Source: Acanthopleura granulata
Taxonomy: Eukaryota > Mollusca > Polyplacophora > Chitonida > Chitonidae
Direction of reading: 5' to 3'
Length of the DNA stretch: 64,000 nucleotides
NCBI GenBank assembly: GCA_016165875.1
Contig: JABBOT010000011.1
Coordinates: 10,681,491 to 10,745,490, forward strand
Shown here: positions 25,301 through 31,904 of the stretch, in pieces
Position numbering within the stretch: the stretch's first letter is position 1
Layout of the letters: each line of letters opens with the position of its first letter
The notes under the pieces: generated by a model
The model's database searches: none
What the model saw: only the letters and a program-made list of their open reading frames with translations
Told to the model about the DNA's origin: nothing
Made by a program: the position numbers and the translations under genes

Positions 25301-28024
25301 CACATACACACACCGAAACACGAGAGAACGTAAAAAAAAAAAAAAGCTACGAGATTATTCACTTTCACAATGAATATTGCTTGTTCCTCACCTCAACAGA
25401 CCGGTCAGGGTTTCTGGACGCTTGGATTAGAAATGTTATCTTTGTTTGAGGTGGGACCGCATCATAGGTTGACTGAAACAAGACGACATCCTCAGATTGA
25501 ACACTTAAGAGACATACAAATAACATTATATATTCAAACATCAAATACAGTATATCCAATTTCACATTTTAGAAATCTTAGTTTTGTGGACATAAAAACT
25601 GAAACATTTTAAAGGCACCAGAGTACACCAACTGACAACTATCTTGGGCTGATCAATAATAGGAAGAAAATCATTAGGTTTTAATCTGTGGTCAGCTTTC
25701 TTTCTTCAGAATCAGTGTCTGGTGTAATCTTGTCAGAATTAGCCCAACAAATTTTGACAACGAGTATTGCAGAATGTTGGGCCACACTCCCTTTTCATGG
25801 TAGACAGACTGATAGCTGTGAACTCACACTGATAGCTGTGAACTCACACTGATAGTTGTGGACTCACACTGACAGCTGTGAGCTCAATTATAGGTGTAAA
25901 CCACTGCTTTGTTTAAAATTCCTGCACACCAGGATGATTGGGCTAAATCTTTGTATTGTCCTACAGTTCTCAAAGTTATAGGTTTTGGGACATTTACACA
26001 GTCTGTATGATTATCAGCAGACAAAAAGTTTGCAGTGTATAGAACTCTTTGAACAAGGCAGACATACGACAGCAAGAAATATAGCCAAGGACACGATCTG
26101 AACCAAGGCAGCCTTAATGGGACAGGATTGTGGTCCAAATGTTCCGCAATGGTACACACTCATCTTACCATTTCAGATTGCGAAAACCACCAGGAAGAAG
26201 GTGCCGAGTGGGCTAAATCCACAATCTGATTCCTTTTTAAGAACCTGGTGCAATCTGTTTCAGATGGCAAGTCGCAAAACAACTTGGCTATACATTAGAA
26301 AAATGCTTGTTTGAAACTGTGTGATGGCAGAAAATTGGTAATTGCATCTGAACAGGAAAAATTGTTCCTTAGTTTCTGCAAATCTGGCGCAGTTGTGTCA
26401 CATTTCTCTCAGCACCTATCACAACTGTGTTGTCCACAGAAAACATACTCTAACTGACCAAAAATTTTGTCCGTGACTAAGTTACTATTTTGTTCCCAAT
26501 TCTGGGAGTTCTATTGATAGTAGGAAGGAAGGTGTTTTAAGGTTCGTTTGGACGATAGGATGATATCTTTCTGAGAAAATGTAAGTTTCAGCACCAAATA
26601 TAATATTTTATGACATATTTACCTCTAAACATGCACTTTTTGGGGACGAAATTTTAGGTCATTTACACTTGGGTGTTCATAGAGTTACCGTCCTCAATTA
26701 CTAAAGGTGAGAATCTCAGGAAGAGCTCTGGAAACTATACAGAATAAGCTGAGTCAGCATTTTGACAGTCTAACAGGTTCAAGCAGGTTAAAGCATGACA
26801 ACTGAAACTAATTCGGCATAAGACGGGATTTTATGCTGGTTGCATAGGTGTTGTTTTAAAATTCTGACATTCATTGCAACCCTTAATCCATCACTCGTAC
26901 TCAAAAAAATCACCGCAGAACTCCAAACTTGATGGAACTGCTTTCGATAGTTTCACGCTCGGGTCACACAAACCTACCTATATTCAAACTGAACTCGCAG
27001 AAAGAAAAAATTTTCTGCCCTTCTTGGGTGTATAATTAAAATTTTTATTGCAACCTACAAATGGCAATGAAAACATATTTGTTTTCAAGATGTTTTCCAA
27101 ACAAAGAACTTCTGTTACATTTCCGGACCAAGTGTAGGTTACGACACTTTTCAAAATGGCTGTCAACAGTGAGCTGTTTGATACATCTGCAGGTCTCACA
27201 CCTGAATGTGACCACAAGAATGCCATTTAATTAGTTTCATCAGTAAAGGTAGTGCATTAAGAAGATAAATTTAAGATTCAAGCAGAAAATGGCACAAAAA
27301 TGGGCAGAAAAGGTGAGTTGATTGCCACTTTTCGAGTTCGGAGTTTTTTCGAGCGGCGAATTTTTTTAGTACTGGTGATGGACTCATGGTTTTGATGAAT
27401 GTCAGAATTTTAAAATCTCATCCTGGGTCAATCTAGACGGACTAGTTGTCTATCAGTCGAATAAGGACTACTGATCTTTCATTGTATTGGCAAGCCACTA
27501 ATTTACATGTATACTCTGAAAAGCTGTGTTCCGTCAAAAAGATGTTATGTCTACTACCACATCAACAAAACAGCACGATAAACTTTACAACTCTCATCTG
27601 ATTTATCGAAATAAGTTTTCTCTTTCTTCACACATACTAATGTCGCACCATATCCCTCTTGAAAATAATACGAACGTATAAAGAAACCAAATAAGTTTAC
27701 AGTGAAAAACATCCCGTAGCTAAGTGCCGACAGGGTAAACTTTATAGCCGACCTCTGATATTTTGTTTCACTAACTAGTCTCGATTTTCACCACTGTCTT
27801 AACATGCGCAGAAATGCACACGTGCGAATCGTGTAACATTACACACACCGGCATGGCGACCAGCGAAAGTTCCATTAATCTTATCTTTATCACATCAACA
27901 TTCCATCCAGTTAATAACTTGGGATCTTTAGGTCTATACTAACCTCGAAAGCTTTTCTAACATTGTTATCAGGGTTCATAAGCCCTTCTAACAATGAATG
28001 GAACTTATCCTGATCATCGGCCAT
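543..28024 (-). CDS. IPO5: Importin-5 (karyopherin beta-3), 24 coding exons, 3' end outside window
   Basis: Importin-5 is an importin-beta family receptor that binds cargo such as ribosomal proteins and histones in the cytoplasm and releases it in the nucleus on binding RanGTP. The 24 exons (listed separately) join in one frame to give 895 residues collinear with animal IPO5. Landmarks in order are [16 protein letters not shown], an acidic stretch at residues 313-332 like the acidic loop of importin-beta proteins, [56 protein letters not shown] and [14 protein letters not shown]. The HEAT-helix pattern runs throughout. The start is the ATG at 28024, because [15 protein letters not shown] aligns with the family N-terminus. 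The vertebrate protein is about 1,100 residues, so roughly 200 C-terminal residues lie left of base 1. IPO4 is less likely given the close match to IPO5 landmarks. Intron 19 is AT-AC, and introns 16 and 18 hold exon-derived arrays. Confidence 0.97.
1051..1173 (-). CDS. IPO5: IPO5 coding exon 23
   Basis: Residues 830-870: [19 protein letters not shown], then [14 protein letters not shown]. Acceptor TTTCAG|GAT, donor TTATTG|GTGAGT. Confidence 0.93.
1283..1348. repeat. Microsatellite (ATA)n / (AATA)n
   Basis: An uninterrupted ATA run followed by an AATA run, inside IPO5 intron 22. Probably the tail of a lost SINE, given the AATA motif. Confidence 0.85.
1553..1612 (-). mobile_element. SINE central-domain fragment
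   Basis: Short match to the conserved block (TTTTATGCCATATTCAAGAA and the following bases). Neither head nor tail is present. Confidence 0.5.
2047..2258 (-). mobile_element. SINE with tRNA-like head, central domain deleted
   Basis: The minus strand reads GAGCCATGG... through the B-box region to an AAATAAATAAA tail. The block normally between TTTTACGCC and GTGGGAGG is missing, so head and tail are joined directly. Confidence 0.8.
2483..2538 (-). CDS. IPO5: IPO5 coding exon 22
   Basis: Residues 811-829: [18 protein letters not shown], the counterpart of vertebrate DEDYDEQVEESL. Acceptor TTTTTAG|ACC, donor GAG|GTAAGA. Confidence 0.92.
2808..2919 (-). CDS. IPO5: IPO5 coding exon 21
   Basis: Residues 774-811: [15 protein letters not shown], then [13 protein letters not shown]. 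Acceptor AACAG|TGC, donor CAAG|GTAAGA. Confidence 0.92.
2956..3195 (-). mobile_element. SINE, near full length
   Basis: Tail (TTTATTTATTTGATTGGTG on plus), central block with GCGGCCAGCATTATGG, and a diverged tRNA-like head with GAACTCACATTGGCTGC. Confidence 0.8.
3671..3843 (-). CDS. IPO5: IPO5 coding exon 20 (AC acceptor)
   Basis: Residues 716-773: [20 protein letters not shown], then [13 protein letters not shown]. Intron 19 ends TTTTACAC|ATGTG, with a CCTTGAC branch site just upstream. Donor AAG|GTAAGG. Confidence 0.94.
4207..4352 (-). mobile_element. SINE, head truncated
   Basis: Central block plus GCAGGTTGCTGGC region. It ends inside the unit before the tRNA-like part and lies in the AT-AC intron of IPO5. 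Confidence 0.75.
4424..4580 (-). CDS. IPO5: IPO5 coding exon 19 (AT-AC donor)
   Basis: Residues 664-716: [20 protein letters not shown], then [15 protein letters not shown]. Acceptor TTCGCAG|CAA. The exon ends GATG|ATATCCTTTT, an exact minor-spliceosome AT-AC donor; no GT donor keeps the frame. Confidence 0.94.
4610..4770 (-). repeat. Dispersed repeat, partial reverse copy
   Basis: The reverse complement matches the middle of the ~400-bp repeat at 29540-29960 and 52920-53310 (shared GAAATGGCTTGAAAG, TGATTTAACACTACT). Confidence 0.65.
4912..7446 (-). repeat. 61-bp tandem array, each unit carrying a copy of IPO5 exon 18 end plus splice donor
   Basis: About 41 head-to-tail units fill most of IPO5 intron 18. 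On the minus strand each unit is 57 bp of exon 18 (from GATGTGAAGACTTT to GGAGAACAG) plus the first four intron bases GTAA. The junction CAG|GTAAGATG therefore recurs in every unit. Units vary mainly at a few positions (CATC/AACA, CACT/CATT, an extra T making 62 bp). One unit near 7225 is rearranged and one near 6910 carries a partial duplication. Only the rightmost unit has an acceptor. 61 is not a multiple of three, and reading through the first donor meets a stop within the next unit. Confidence 0.95.
7385..7446 (-). CDS. IPO5: IPO5 coding exon 18 (first unit of the 61-bp array)
   Basis: Residues 643-663: [20 protein letters not shown], matching the vertebrate DGWEFVNLGDQ region. Acceptor TTTACAG|CTGAAG, donor GAACAG|GTAAGA. 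It is the rightmost unit of a large tandem array; all other units lack the acceptor, so this one is taken as the genuine exon. Confidence 0.92.
7659..7920. repeat. Imperfect ~32-bp tandem repeat
   Basis: About seven diverged copies of a unit starting GAGGAAACTGGAGTTCCTGA, with a G-run expansion near 7830. It lies in intron 17, about 210 bp upstream of exon 18 in transcript order. Confidence 0.8.
8145..8270 (+). repeat. Dispersed ~125-bp repeat, copy 1
   Basis: Shares GATTCTGACAGTCTCTAATA and GGTTTCCATGGTGATGAAAA with copies at 9358-9485 and 12122-12240. No coding capacity seen. Confidence 0.75.
8648..8885 (-). mobile_element. SINE, diverged full-length copy
   Basis: AT-rich tail, then TACTCAAGAATATTTCATTT, then CCGGAGAGGAAGCCAGTGTG and a decayed head. 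Confidence 0.75.
9358..9485 (+). repeat. Dispersed ~125-bp repeat, copy 2
   Basis: Same element as 8145-8270, in the same orientation and in the same intron (IPO5 intron 17). Confidence 0.75.
9552..9742. mobile_element. MITE-like family A, copy 1
   Basis: About 190 bp shared with 16823-17034 and 60798-61000 (ACATTCCGACAGAACAATGG, GAGAAATAATCTGCACAG). This copy has lost a clear right terminal repeat. Confidence 0.65.
9815..9947 (-). CDS. IPO5: IPO5 coding exon 17
   Basis: Residues 599-643: [20 protein letters not shown], then [14 protein letters not shown]. Acceptor TTTCAG|GTT, donor GACT|GTAAGT, leaving phase 1. Confidence 0.96.
10057..10306 (-). mobile_element. SINE, well-preserved full-length copy
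   Basis: One of the best copies here. On the minus strand it has a GTGGCTCAGATGGTTAGCGC A-box region, CCGGCCATACGTGGGAAGG, the central GCTGGCCGCCGTCG block and an AAATAAATAAAT tail. The pattern fits tRNA-derived SINEs with a deeply conserved central domain (Nin-DC/Meta-SINE, from memory). Confidence 0.85.
10400..11115 (-). repeat. 115-bp tandem array with copies of IPO5 exon 16 3' end and donor
   Basis: Five extra units in intron 16, plus the start of an older, diverged one on the left. The GTGGGTCATC mark recurs at 10469, 10582, 10697, 10812, 10927 and 11042 (periods 113, 115, 115, 115, 115). On the minus strand each unit carries about 72 bp of exon 16, its CACAG|GTGAGTGGAG donor, and about 43 bp of G-rich intron. 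No unit other than 11040-11123 has the TTTACAG acceptor. Confidence 0.93.
11040..11123 (-). CDS. IPO5: IPO5 coding exon 16
   Basis: Residues 571-598: [18 protein letters not shown], then EDDPQ. Acceptor TTTACAG|TTC, donor CACAG|GTGAGT. The 3' part of the exon and its donor are repeated five times in the intron downstream (10400-11039). Only this copy has an acceptor, which identifies it as the real exon. Confidence 0.95.
11628..11795 (-). mobile_element. SINE, head truncated
   Basis: TTATGCCCCACTCAAAAG, GACCAGCATTATGGTGGGAG and GGGGGAAACCCACGATCATC, then a break in the GGAGGAAG region before the head. Confidence 0.75.
11880..11997 (-). CDS. IPO5: IPO5 coding exon 15
   Basis: Residues 531-570: [15 protein letters not shown], then [18 protein letters not shown], almost identical to vertebrate IPO5. 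Acceptor GGCAG|G, donor GAGAAG|GTAACG. Confidence 0.96.
12122..12240 (+). repeat. Dispersed ~125-bp repeat, copy 3
   Basis: Third copy of the 8145/9358 element, with the conserved CTGGTTTCCATGG core. Confidence 0.7.
12697..12797 (-). CDS. IPO5: IPO5 coding exon 14
   Basis: Residues 498-531: [19 protein letters not shown], then EEKFINYYD. Acceptor TTGCAG|TTG, donor GACAG|GTAAGT. Confidence 0.95.
13578..13751 (-). CDS. IPO5: IPO5 coding exon 13
   Basis: Residues 440-497: [19 protein letters not shown], then the SEQCPK and YLDAIINKL helices. Acceptor AACAG|GTT, donor GAG|GTAAGA, 58 whole codons. Confidence 0.96.
13838..13992. mobile_element. MITE-like family B (long terminal inverted repeats), copy 1
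   Basis: The left end CTTGCAAATAGG and right end TTTGCAGGCTTG are inverted copies. The inversion extends inward through GGAAAACACCCCTTTGG and its right-hand counterpart. The second copy is at 24946-25105. About 155 bp, no ORF; it would fold into a hairpin. Confidence 0.75.
14378..14467 (-). CDS. IPO5: IPO5 coding exon 12
   Basis: Residues 410-439: [19 protein letters not shown] and QKKFHDK. Acceptor TTGCAG|CAC, donor AAG|GTAATC, 30 whole codons. Confidence 0.96.
15053..15281 (-). mobile_element. SINE, central domain partly deleted
   Basis: Tail and GCGGCCAGCATTATGG are joined with loss of the TTTACGCC...ACTTATACGA block. The head is intact, with CTGAGCCACGG at the plus-strand right end. Confidence 0.8.
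15510..15590 (-). mobile_element. SINE fragment, decayed
   Basis: Weak match to the tail and central block (CCATACTCAGGATTATTTCA). Confidence 0.4.
15704..15828 (-). CDS. IPO5: IPO5 coding exon 11
   Basis: Residues 368-409: [19 protein letters not shown], a classic HEAT motif. Acceptor TGCAG|GTGAC, donor GAG|GTGAGG, leaving phase 0. Confidence 0.95.
16499..16605 (-). CDS. IPO5: IPO5 coding exon 10
   Basis: Residues 332-368: [19 protein letters not shown], then an IANIPQML helix. Acceptor CATAG|CAAT, donor CAACA|GTAAGT. Confidence 0.95.
16823..17034. mobile_element. MITE-like family A, copy 2 (intact ends)
   Basis: Left end GTAATTCTTCAACC and right end GGTTGAAGACTTAC form terminal inverted repeats of about 14 bp around ~212 bp with no ORF, a typical non-autonomous DNA transposon layout. 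It lies in IPO5 intron 9. Confidence 0.75.
17224..17311 (-). CDS. IPO5: IPO5 coding exon 9 (acidic loop)
   Basis: Residues 303-332: [16 protein letters not shown] followed by a run of Asp/Glu. It corresponds to the acidic loop that contacts Ran or cargo in importin-beta proteins. Acceptor TTTAG|TTC, donor ACAG|GTGAGC. Confidence 0.93.
17680..17800 (-). CDS. IPO5: IPO5 coding exon 8
   Basis: Residues 263-303 with [19 protein letters not shown], nearly identical to vertebrate IPO5. Acceptor GTCTAG|ACG, donor CTAG|GTAGGA, leaving phase 1. Confidence 0.95.
18160..18510. repeat. Two degenerate tandem copies of a dispersed repeat
   Basis: Both halves share a GACCTTGAAA region, GTTCTTCCTCATGCC and GGTGAACATC/GGTAAACTTC. 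The second ends ATGCCGCCCGTTACAACA. Similar sequence is common in bivalve genomes from memory; function unknown. Confidence 0.6.
18575..18700 (-). CDS. IPO5: IPO5 coding exon 7
   Basis: Residues 221-262, including [19 protein letters not shown], the counterpart of the vertebrate VLKSLVEIADTVPK block. Acceptor TCCAG|GTA, donor AAG|GTATGA, phase 0. Confidence 0.94.
18930..19330. repeat. ~150-bp tandem repeat, three diverged copies
   Basis: TATGTATCTTGATTCACTTT, TGTATCTCAATGTTGTCTAC and TGTATCTTGATGTAGTCTCC start successive units. Each is followed by a TTGAAATC/TTGACATC region and a run of AAAACTG. Confidence 0.65.
20004..20199. mobile_element. MITE-like family C, copy 1
   Basis: Terminal inverted repeats AAATGACCTAAAATTTC and GAAATTTTAGGTCCATT enclose about 160 bp. 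The interior (GAAGGTGTTTTAAGGTT, GGTAGGATGATATC) matches 26455-26666. Confidence 0.75.
20203..20290 (-). mobile_element. SINE fragment, decayed
   Basis: GAATATTTCACTCATACAAC and CGGGAGGAG match the central block. It abuts the family C MITE. Confidence 0.4.
20353..20457 (-). CDS. IPO5: IPO5 coding exon 6
   Basis: Residues 186-220, [13 protein letters not shown] then DLVPGVVE, matching the family stretch after HPSIR. Acceptor TTTCAG|GTG, donor GAG|GTAAGG, 35 whole codons. Confidence 0.93.
21070..21140 (+). mobile_element. SINE 3' tail fragment
   Basis: AAGTGAAATATTCTCGAGTA, then AAAACACCAATC and (AAAT)n, in plus orientation. Confidence 0.7.
22287..22383 (-). CDS. IPO5: IPO5 coding exon 5
   Basis: Residues 153-185 with [18 protein letters not shown]. 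Acceptor TACAG|GGC, donor CACAG|GTCAGA, leaving phase 0. Confidence 0.95.
22831..23083 (-). mobile_element. SINE, full length, diverged
   Basis: GATTGGTGTTTTGCGTCGTA, GGAGAGGAAGCCAGCATGAG and GAACTCACAGCGACC, with a decayed head to the right. It lies in IPO5 intron 4. Confidence 0.8.
23794..23896 (-). CDS. IPO5: IPO5 coding exon 4
   Basis: Residues 119-153 with WPEALKLMF and ESALHIFG. Acceptor ACAG|AT, strong donor TTTGG|GTGAGT. Confidence 0.93.
24553..24745 (-). CDS. IPO5: IPO5 coding exon 3
   Basis: Residues 55-119, including [16 protein letters not shown] and [13 protein letters not shown]. Acceptor CCAG|TCA. The donor ATTG|GTACAA is weak, but it is the only site that joins in frame to exon 4 and restores the conserved NLIDDDGN. 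Confidence 0.92.
24946..25105. mobile_element. MITE-like family B, copy 2
   Basis: Ends CCTGCAAACAGG and TTTGCAGGCTTG, with inner arms TTTGAAAACACCC and GGGGTGTTTTCAAAAA. About 160 bp, in IPO5 intron 2. Confidence 0.75.
25392..25472 (-). CDS. IPO5: IPO5 coding exon 2
   Basis: Residues 28-54 with the family core KITFLIQA. Acceptor TTTCAG|TCA, donor GAG|GTGAGG, phase 0 at both ends. Length 81 nt, the same as exon 1. Confidence 0.94.
25808..25886. repeat. 20-bp tandem repeat, four copies
   Basis: Unit ACTGATAGCTGTGAACTCAC, with base changes accumulating toward the right. Confidence 0.85.
26455..26666. mobile_element. MITE-like family C, copy 2
   Basis: The right end GAAATTTTAGGTCATTT is the exact inverse of the left end at 20004. 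The left end here is diverged. A third, more decayed relative lies near 45933-46075. Confidence 0.7.
27944..28024 (-). CDS. IPO5: IPO5 coding exon 1 (start codon)
   Basis: Residues 1-27, from the ATG at 28024-28022. Donor GAG|GTTAGT, phase 0. Intron 1 (25473-27943) contains a MITE-like element at 26455-26666 and a short 20-bp repeat at 25808-25886. Confidence 0.95.
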
Positions 28025-28610
28025 GTTTCCACATTGGCGGAAGAGATAGAAGTGACCTCTGACCCCGCCGTTCCCGCGTTCGTCATTCGGCTTTTTCCGG
28101 AAATTTCCCGAAAGACAATGAGCGCGTGCTTGGAAAGTGAGCTAATAAATTTGTGGGAGCAACAAGCCATTATGTAGTTAAAGTCCAGTATTTCAAAGTT
28201 AATTTTATATTCTACCACATCTGCGACATCCCTTCTATATAAAAAATAGAGACGTCAACTGCATACACCGTAGAGTGTTCGAAATGAATTTTTTTTTGCT
28301 TGACAGAACACTGTTGTCTGCAGGTAACGTCATAGCGTTCACCGGGATTATGCCAACCGCAGGCATTGAGCGGGAGGATACGTCAGTGTGCGCACGCCGT
28401 CTGATCGTATGGAAACAAACATGACGTCACCATGCAATCCATGGCCCAGTTGTTAAACTGTTATAACAGTAATCAAAACCACACCCATATCACTATTTTA
28501 GATTCATTTTTAGTACTTTACAGCCAGACGTCATGACATCGAAAAACGACACATTTTAGTTTCATGACGTTCCATTCTTAATTCAGCGGGATGACGTCAC
28601 AATATACAAA
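28025..28610 (-). promoter_or_regulatory. Presumed IPO5 5' UTR/promoter region
   Basis: Directly upstream of the IPO5 ATG, with GC-richer sequence than its surroundings at 28050-28140 (including an ETS-like CCGGAA). Two perfect CRE palindromes TGACGTCA lie at 28422-28429 and 28592-28599, and a partial one near 28528. No transcription start is visible. Confidence 0.35.
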
Positions 28611-28782
28611 ACAAGGACCCTGTGGTTGTGCTACGTGGACTCTCCCTTGGAACGATCTAGGGAAGAGAAATTTTTTCAAATTAAAGGGGTGAATAGGTAT
28701 TAATTTGTAAAATAAGAAAGACATAAAAAAAAAACTGAAAATTAATGTGTGTGTATGATTGGGTGATGTGTTAGAATAAAAG

Positions 28783-28946
28783 CAATGGCTTCATTCACTG
28801 CGTATGCGCTATGATAACTGCAGTAGAAAAGGAGCTGTCCATTGTTTTTTGACTTGGCCTGAGGCCTCGTCCGAAAGCAATGGACACTTCCTGTTTAGAC
28901 TGCAGTTACCACAGCCTATAGGCAGTGAATGAAGCCATTAATTGTT
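28783..28946. repeat. Long inverted repeat 1 (hairpin)
   Basis: The left arm begins CAATGGCTTCATTCACTG and the right arm ends CAGTGAATGAAGCCATT. The arms pair over about 60 bp with mismatches (shared TAACTGCAGT core). The loop is about 35 bp. Confidence 0.8.
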
Positions 28947-29019
28947 AAATAATGCAACAGGTAGTTTACCTGTCCCGTTTCATATCTGACTGCAGTCAAG
29001 AAATACATGACGTAATAAG

Positions 29020-29207
29020 ACGAATCTGCACTGCAGAAATTTCTCGAGATCACGCTGGGTTTGGAGGAGATAGGGTGGGGGCTCTCCCACCCAACAACAA
29101 CAGATTTGTTAACCTCCGTGAAATCACTGTAGTTCATGAGAGCCCCCACCATGTCTCGTCCAAAACCAGCGTGATCTCGAGAGGCTTCTGCAATGCCGAT
29201 TCGGCTT
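29020..29207. repeat. Long inverted repeat 2 (hairpin)
   Basis: Left arm CTCGAGATCACGCTGGG and right arm CCAGCGTGATCTCGAG, extending outward and through GTGGGGGCTCT/AGAGCCCCCAC, about 65 bp per arm. It lies about 75 bp right of inverted repeat 1. Confidence 0.85.
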
Positions 29208-29539
29208 CCATTTGACTTCACACGGGAGATCGTGAGGTGGTTCTTCATTTCCAGTTCATTCTAGCTTCAATGCGCCCTCACAACAGCCAAATAAAGAAAT
29301 ACATGTAAACAATTTTCCCAATGGAGTGTTGTGTCAGAGACATAAGTTTCCTAAGCAATATAAGTAGGCTTTATACATGTACAGCTGGGAGCATATATAA
29401 AGAAAAGAAAACTAAAAAGTCAAACTGGTTTATGTATTCATTTACCTCTGAAAAGAAAAGCCAACAAAAAATATAAGCCAAGTTAAGTTAAAGTCCATTA
29501 AGACTTATACTGGCATAGGCATTTTTTCATGACATTCTT

Positions 29540-29960
29540 GTATAACTGTATAAATCACCTTTTAATCTGGAATTCTTACAAGGCTATAGGATACGCCATT
29601 TCAGAGAAACTGGAAACATGATGTCGCATCATCTGTACCCTACACTTTTAGTATTAGGGGCGAGACACCCTTTTGTGTGCGCAGTACTGTACCATTTATT
29701 ATTACAATCGAAGGCCACACACTGTGGTCTCCTGATTGAAACCTTAGGGTATAAACCCAGATGTCTTCCACTACCTCTTTCTCGTCGAAAATGGCTTAAA
29801 AGTATTTCACAGTTGTCTTGTAATCACAAGGAAAACAGCTGATTTAACACTACTCCTATGTGGCAAAATCGTGAACTAAATATTGCTGATGTCACGAGTA
29901 GTAGAAATATCTCGCCCTTGATTGGTTAAAATTGAGAGCGTGGTGGCCCGTTCGATTTTA
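29540..29960 (+). repeat. Dispersed ~400-bp repeat, copy 1
   Basis: Shares long blocks with 52920-53310 in the same order (AACTGTATAAATCACCTTTT, TTTATTATTACAATCG, CACAGTTGTCTTGTAATCAC, GGTTAAAATTGAGAGCGTGG). No terminal repeats or ORF identified; class unknown. Confidence 0.8.
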
Positions 29961-30968
29961 CCCAAATGGACACTTTTGCTTACTTTAAATTGAGATATCT
30001 CTTTTTAACATTCATCACAAAAATAATGTGACGTTTTTTGAACTGTGTAGAGGATTCTTTATCGATACATATATACAGTTGGTGTAGGGTTGTCCTTTCT
30101 TTTTTACCCATAAATCATATTCCACGTTTAAATACAGTCTATTTATTCACCACAAACATCAAAGATAAAGCAATATACTGTACACTATCTGTATGTTTTG
30201 AACATAGCATTCCAGTGAGGCAGCATCGTAAATTTGTCCACAATCACATTGGCCTATATAAGGAGACATCACATAAATAATGCATAAAAAACCCAGCAAG
30301 TCTACTGATATCAGCAATATCCAGCCTTTGGATTTGTGCTGTGGCCCGAGTGCCAAATCTGGTGTCTTGAGAGAGGCATTACACTGAGGTAGCATGGTAA
30401 ATTAATAATGCAGCATGCTGACTGGCCTTTACTAGGTATCACGAGAGTGGTAATGCATAACACTAGTCTGCCTTTCAGTGGTACAGGGCAGACACTGGAT
30501 TGATATATTTCAATTACATGTTGCACCCTGATATAATACTTAGTCACATCAGACCTGAAGCTCAAGAATTCACCTGAATGCTTGCCAAAACAGAGACACT
30601 TTTCCATACAAGATGCGTAAAGATACATTTTAAACAAACAAGGACCTGTTCCTTGATGGACAACACAAAAATTCAACAGACAAAGTCTTCACACTGATTG
30701 CATAACAAAATTTATTATGCTGGCAGTAAAAATATTCATAATTTAACACAAAATGATCCAATAATTTTACAGACAGGTTTGTGATTTAATAATCAAATAC
30801 TTTCCAATGTCGATGGACATATCGTTGTGGATGACTAGGACATGTGAGCACGTACAACAATTTCTTGTCCCATTGAAACCTAACTGGGAAAGATGTTCAC
30901 ATTTCGTTTACCTTCATACAGAACACAATGTTATTACATTTATGACGAATTAATTTCATCAAGCACTA

Positions 30969-31072
30969 ATTTATTTACTTATTTATTTGATTAGTGTTTT
31001 ACTCTGTACTCTAGAATATTTCACTTATACGACGGCAGCCAGCATTGTGCTGGGAGGAAACCTGACAATTAT
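30969..31072 (-). mobile_element. SINE, 3' half only
   Basis: Tail and central block up to TGCTGGGAGGAAACCTGACA, then the match stops. Confidence 0.75.
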
Positions 31073-31898
31073 TCCAAGTTTCTATAAAATGTGCATGAAT
31101 TAAAATTATCGTAAATTTTACGAACTTTGCACCCGGCACTTATTTCCCATTCAGTAGGTCATTTTATTTACAATGTTCTACTCGATATCATTTATTGGAA
31201 CGAGTTAGAATTATGCTGTCACCACTTTACCACAAGCTCAATCCTAGTGAGACCATCGTCATAGAGACCTTAAGATTTAAAATAATTTTAAAGCACACTA
31301 TGAAACAATTTCCTGAATGTTTTTAATATCTATCACATTATATGGTATTATATCACATTGTGATTATTAAGGTACTTTGCTCATCTGAACTGTGTCATTC
31401 ATTAAATACAACCATATTTAATCAGGATGTTAGCGAATGCATCAGAAGAACAAATAACGTGAGAGCGTTACTTCAGGCAAAAACTCAGGTAAATGAGGCA
31501 ATGGACAATCATGATTGATCTAATCATGTACATGTACTAGACATTAACATTAATTTAAAAGCTTAAATCTAGCCGAGCAATCTTGGCCAAGATGATTTTG
31601 ATATTTGGACCTATTGTCACAGATTGCCAGATGGGCGGGCATTGACAATAGTGAAACAGCAATCTGCAGACAGGTTGTTCTGGTTAGTTACAATCTTGTA
31701 TTTTAAAATGCCACAAGAGAATCATTTTCTCTTATTCTGATTCATAACACATAACTTAATTAATTTCTAACAATTACAACTACATGTCCATGTATGTAAA
31801 CTTAAATTATACAGACAATATCATGCAAATGAATAATTAAATGTTACAGAGCCAGGTGATGGCGCTGATTTAATGGTGTGACTTGATTCTCAGGTCAA

Positions 31899-31904
31899 TT
31901 TATT
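31899..31904 (-). terminator. Candidate polyadenylation signal of IMPA, touching the stop codon
   Basis: On the minus strand the stop TAG (31907-31905) is followed at once by AATAAA. If used, the 3' UTR would be only some 20 nt long. A more distal signal cannot be excluded. Confidence 0.4.

Larger units (their letters stand above)
28025..31898. other. Intergenic region between IPO5 and IMPA
   Basis: Holds the IPO5 upstream region, two hairpins, one ~400-bp dispersed repeat, a degenerate second-family SINE piece near 30290-30480 and a SINE fragment at 30969-31072. Probable IMPA 3' flank follows. No further gene seen. Confidence 0.7.

Noticed and set aside
28916..29248. Overlapping open frames on both strands with similar peptides
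   Set aside because: Both come from the arms of inverted repeat 2; similarity on the two strands is a palindrome effect.
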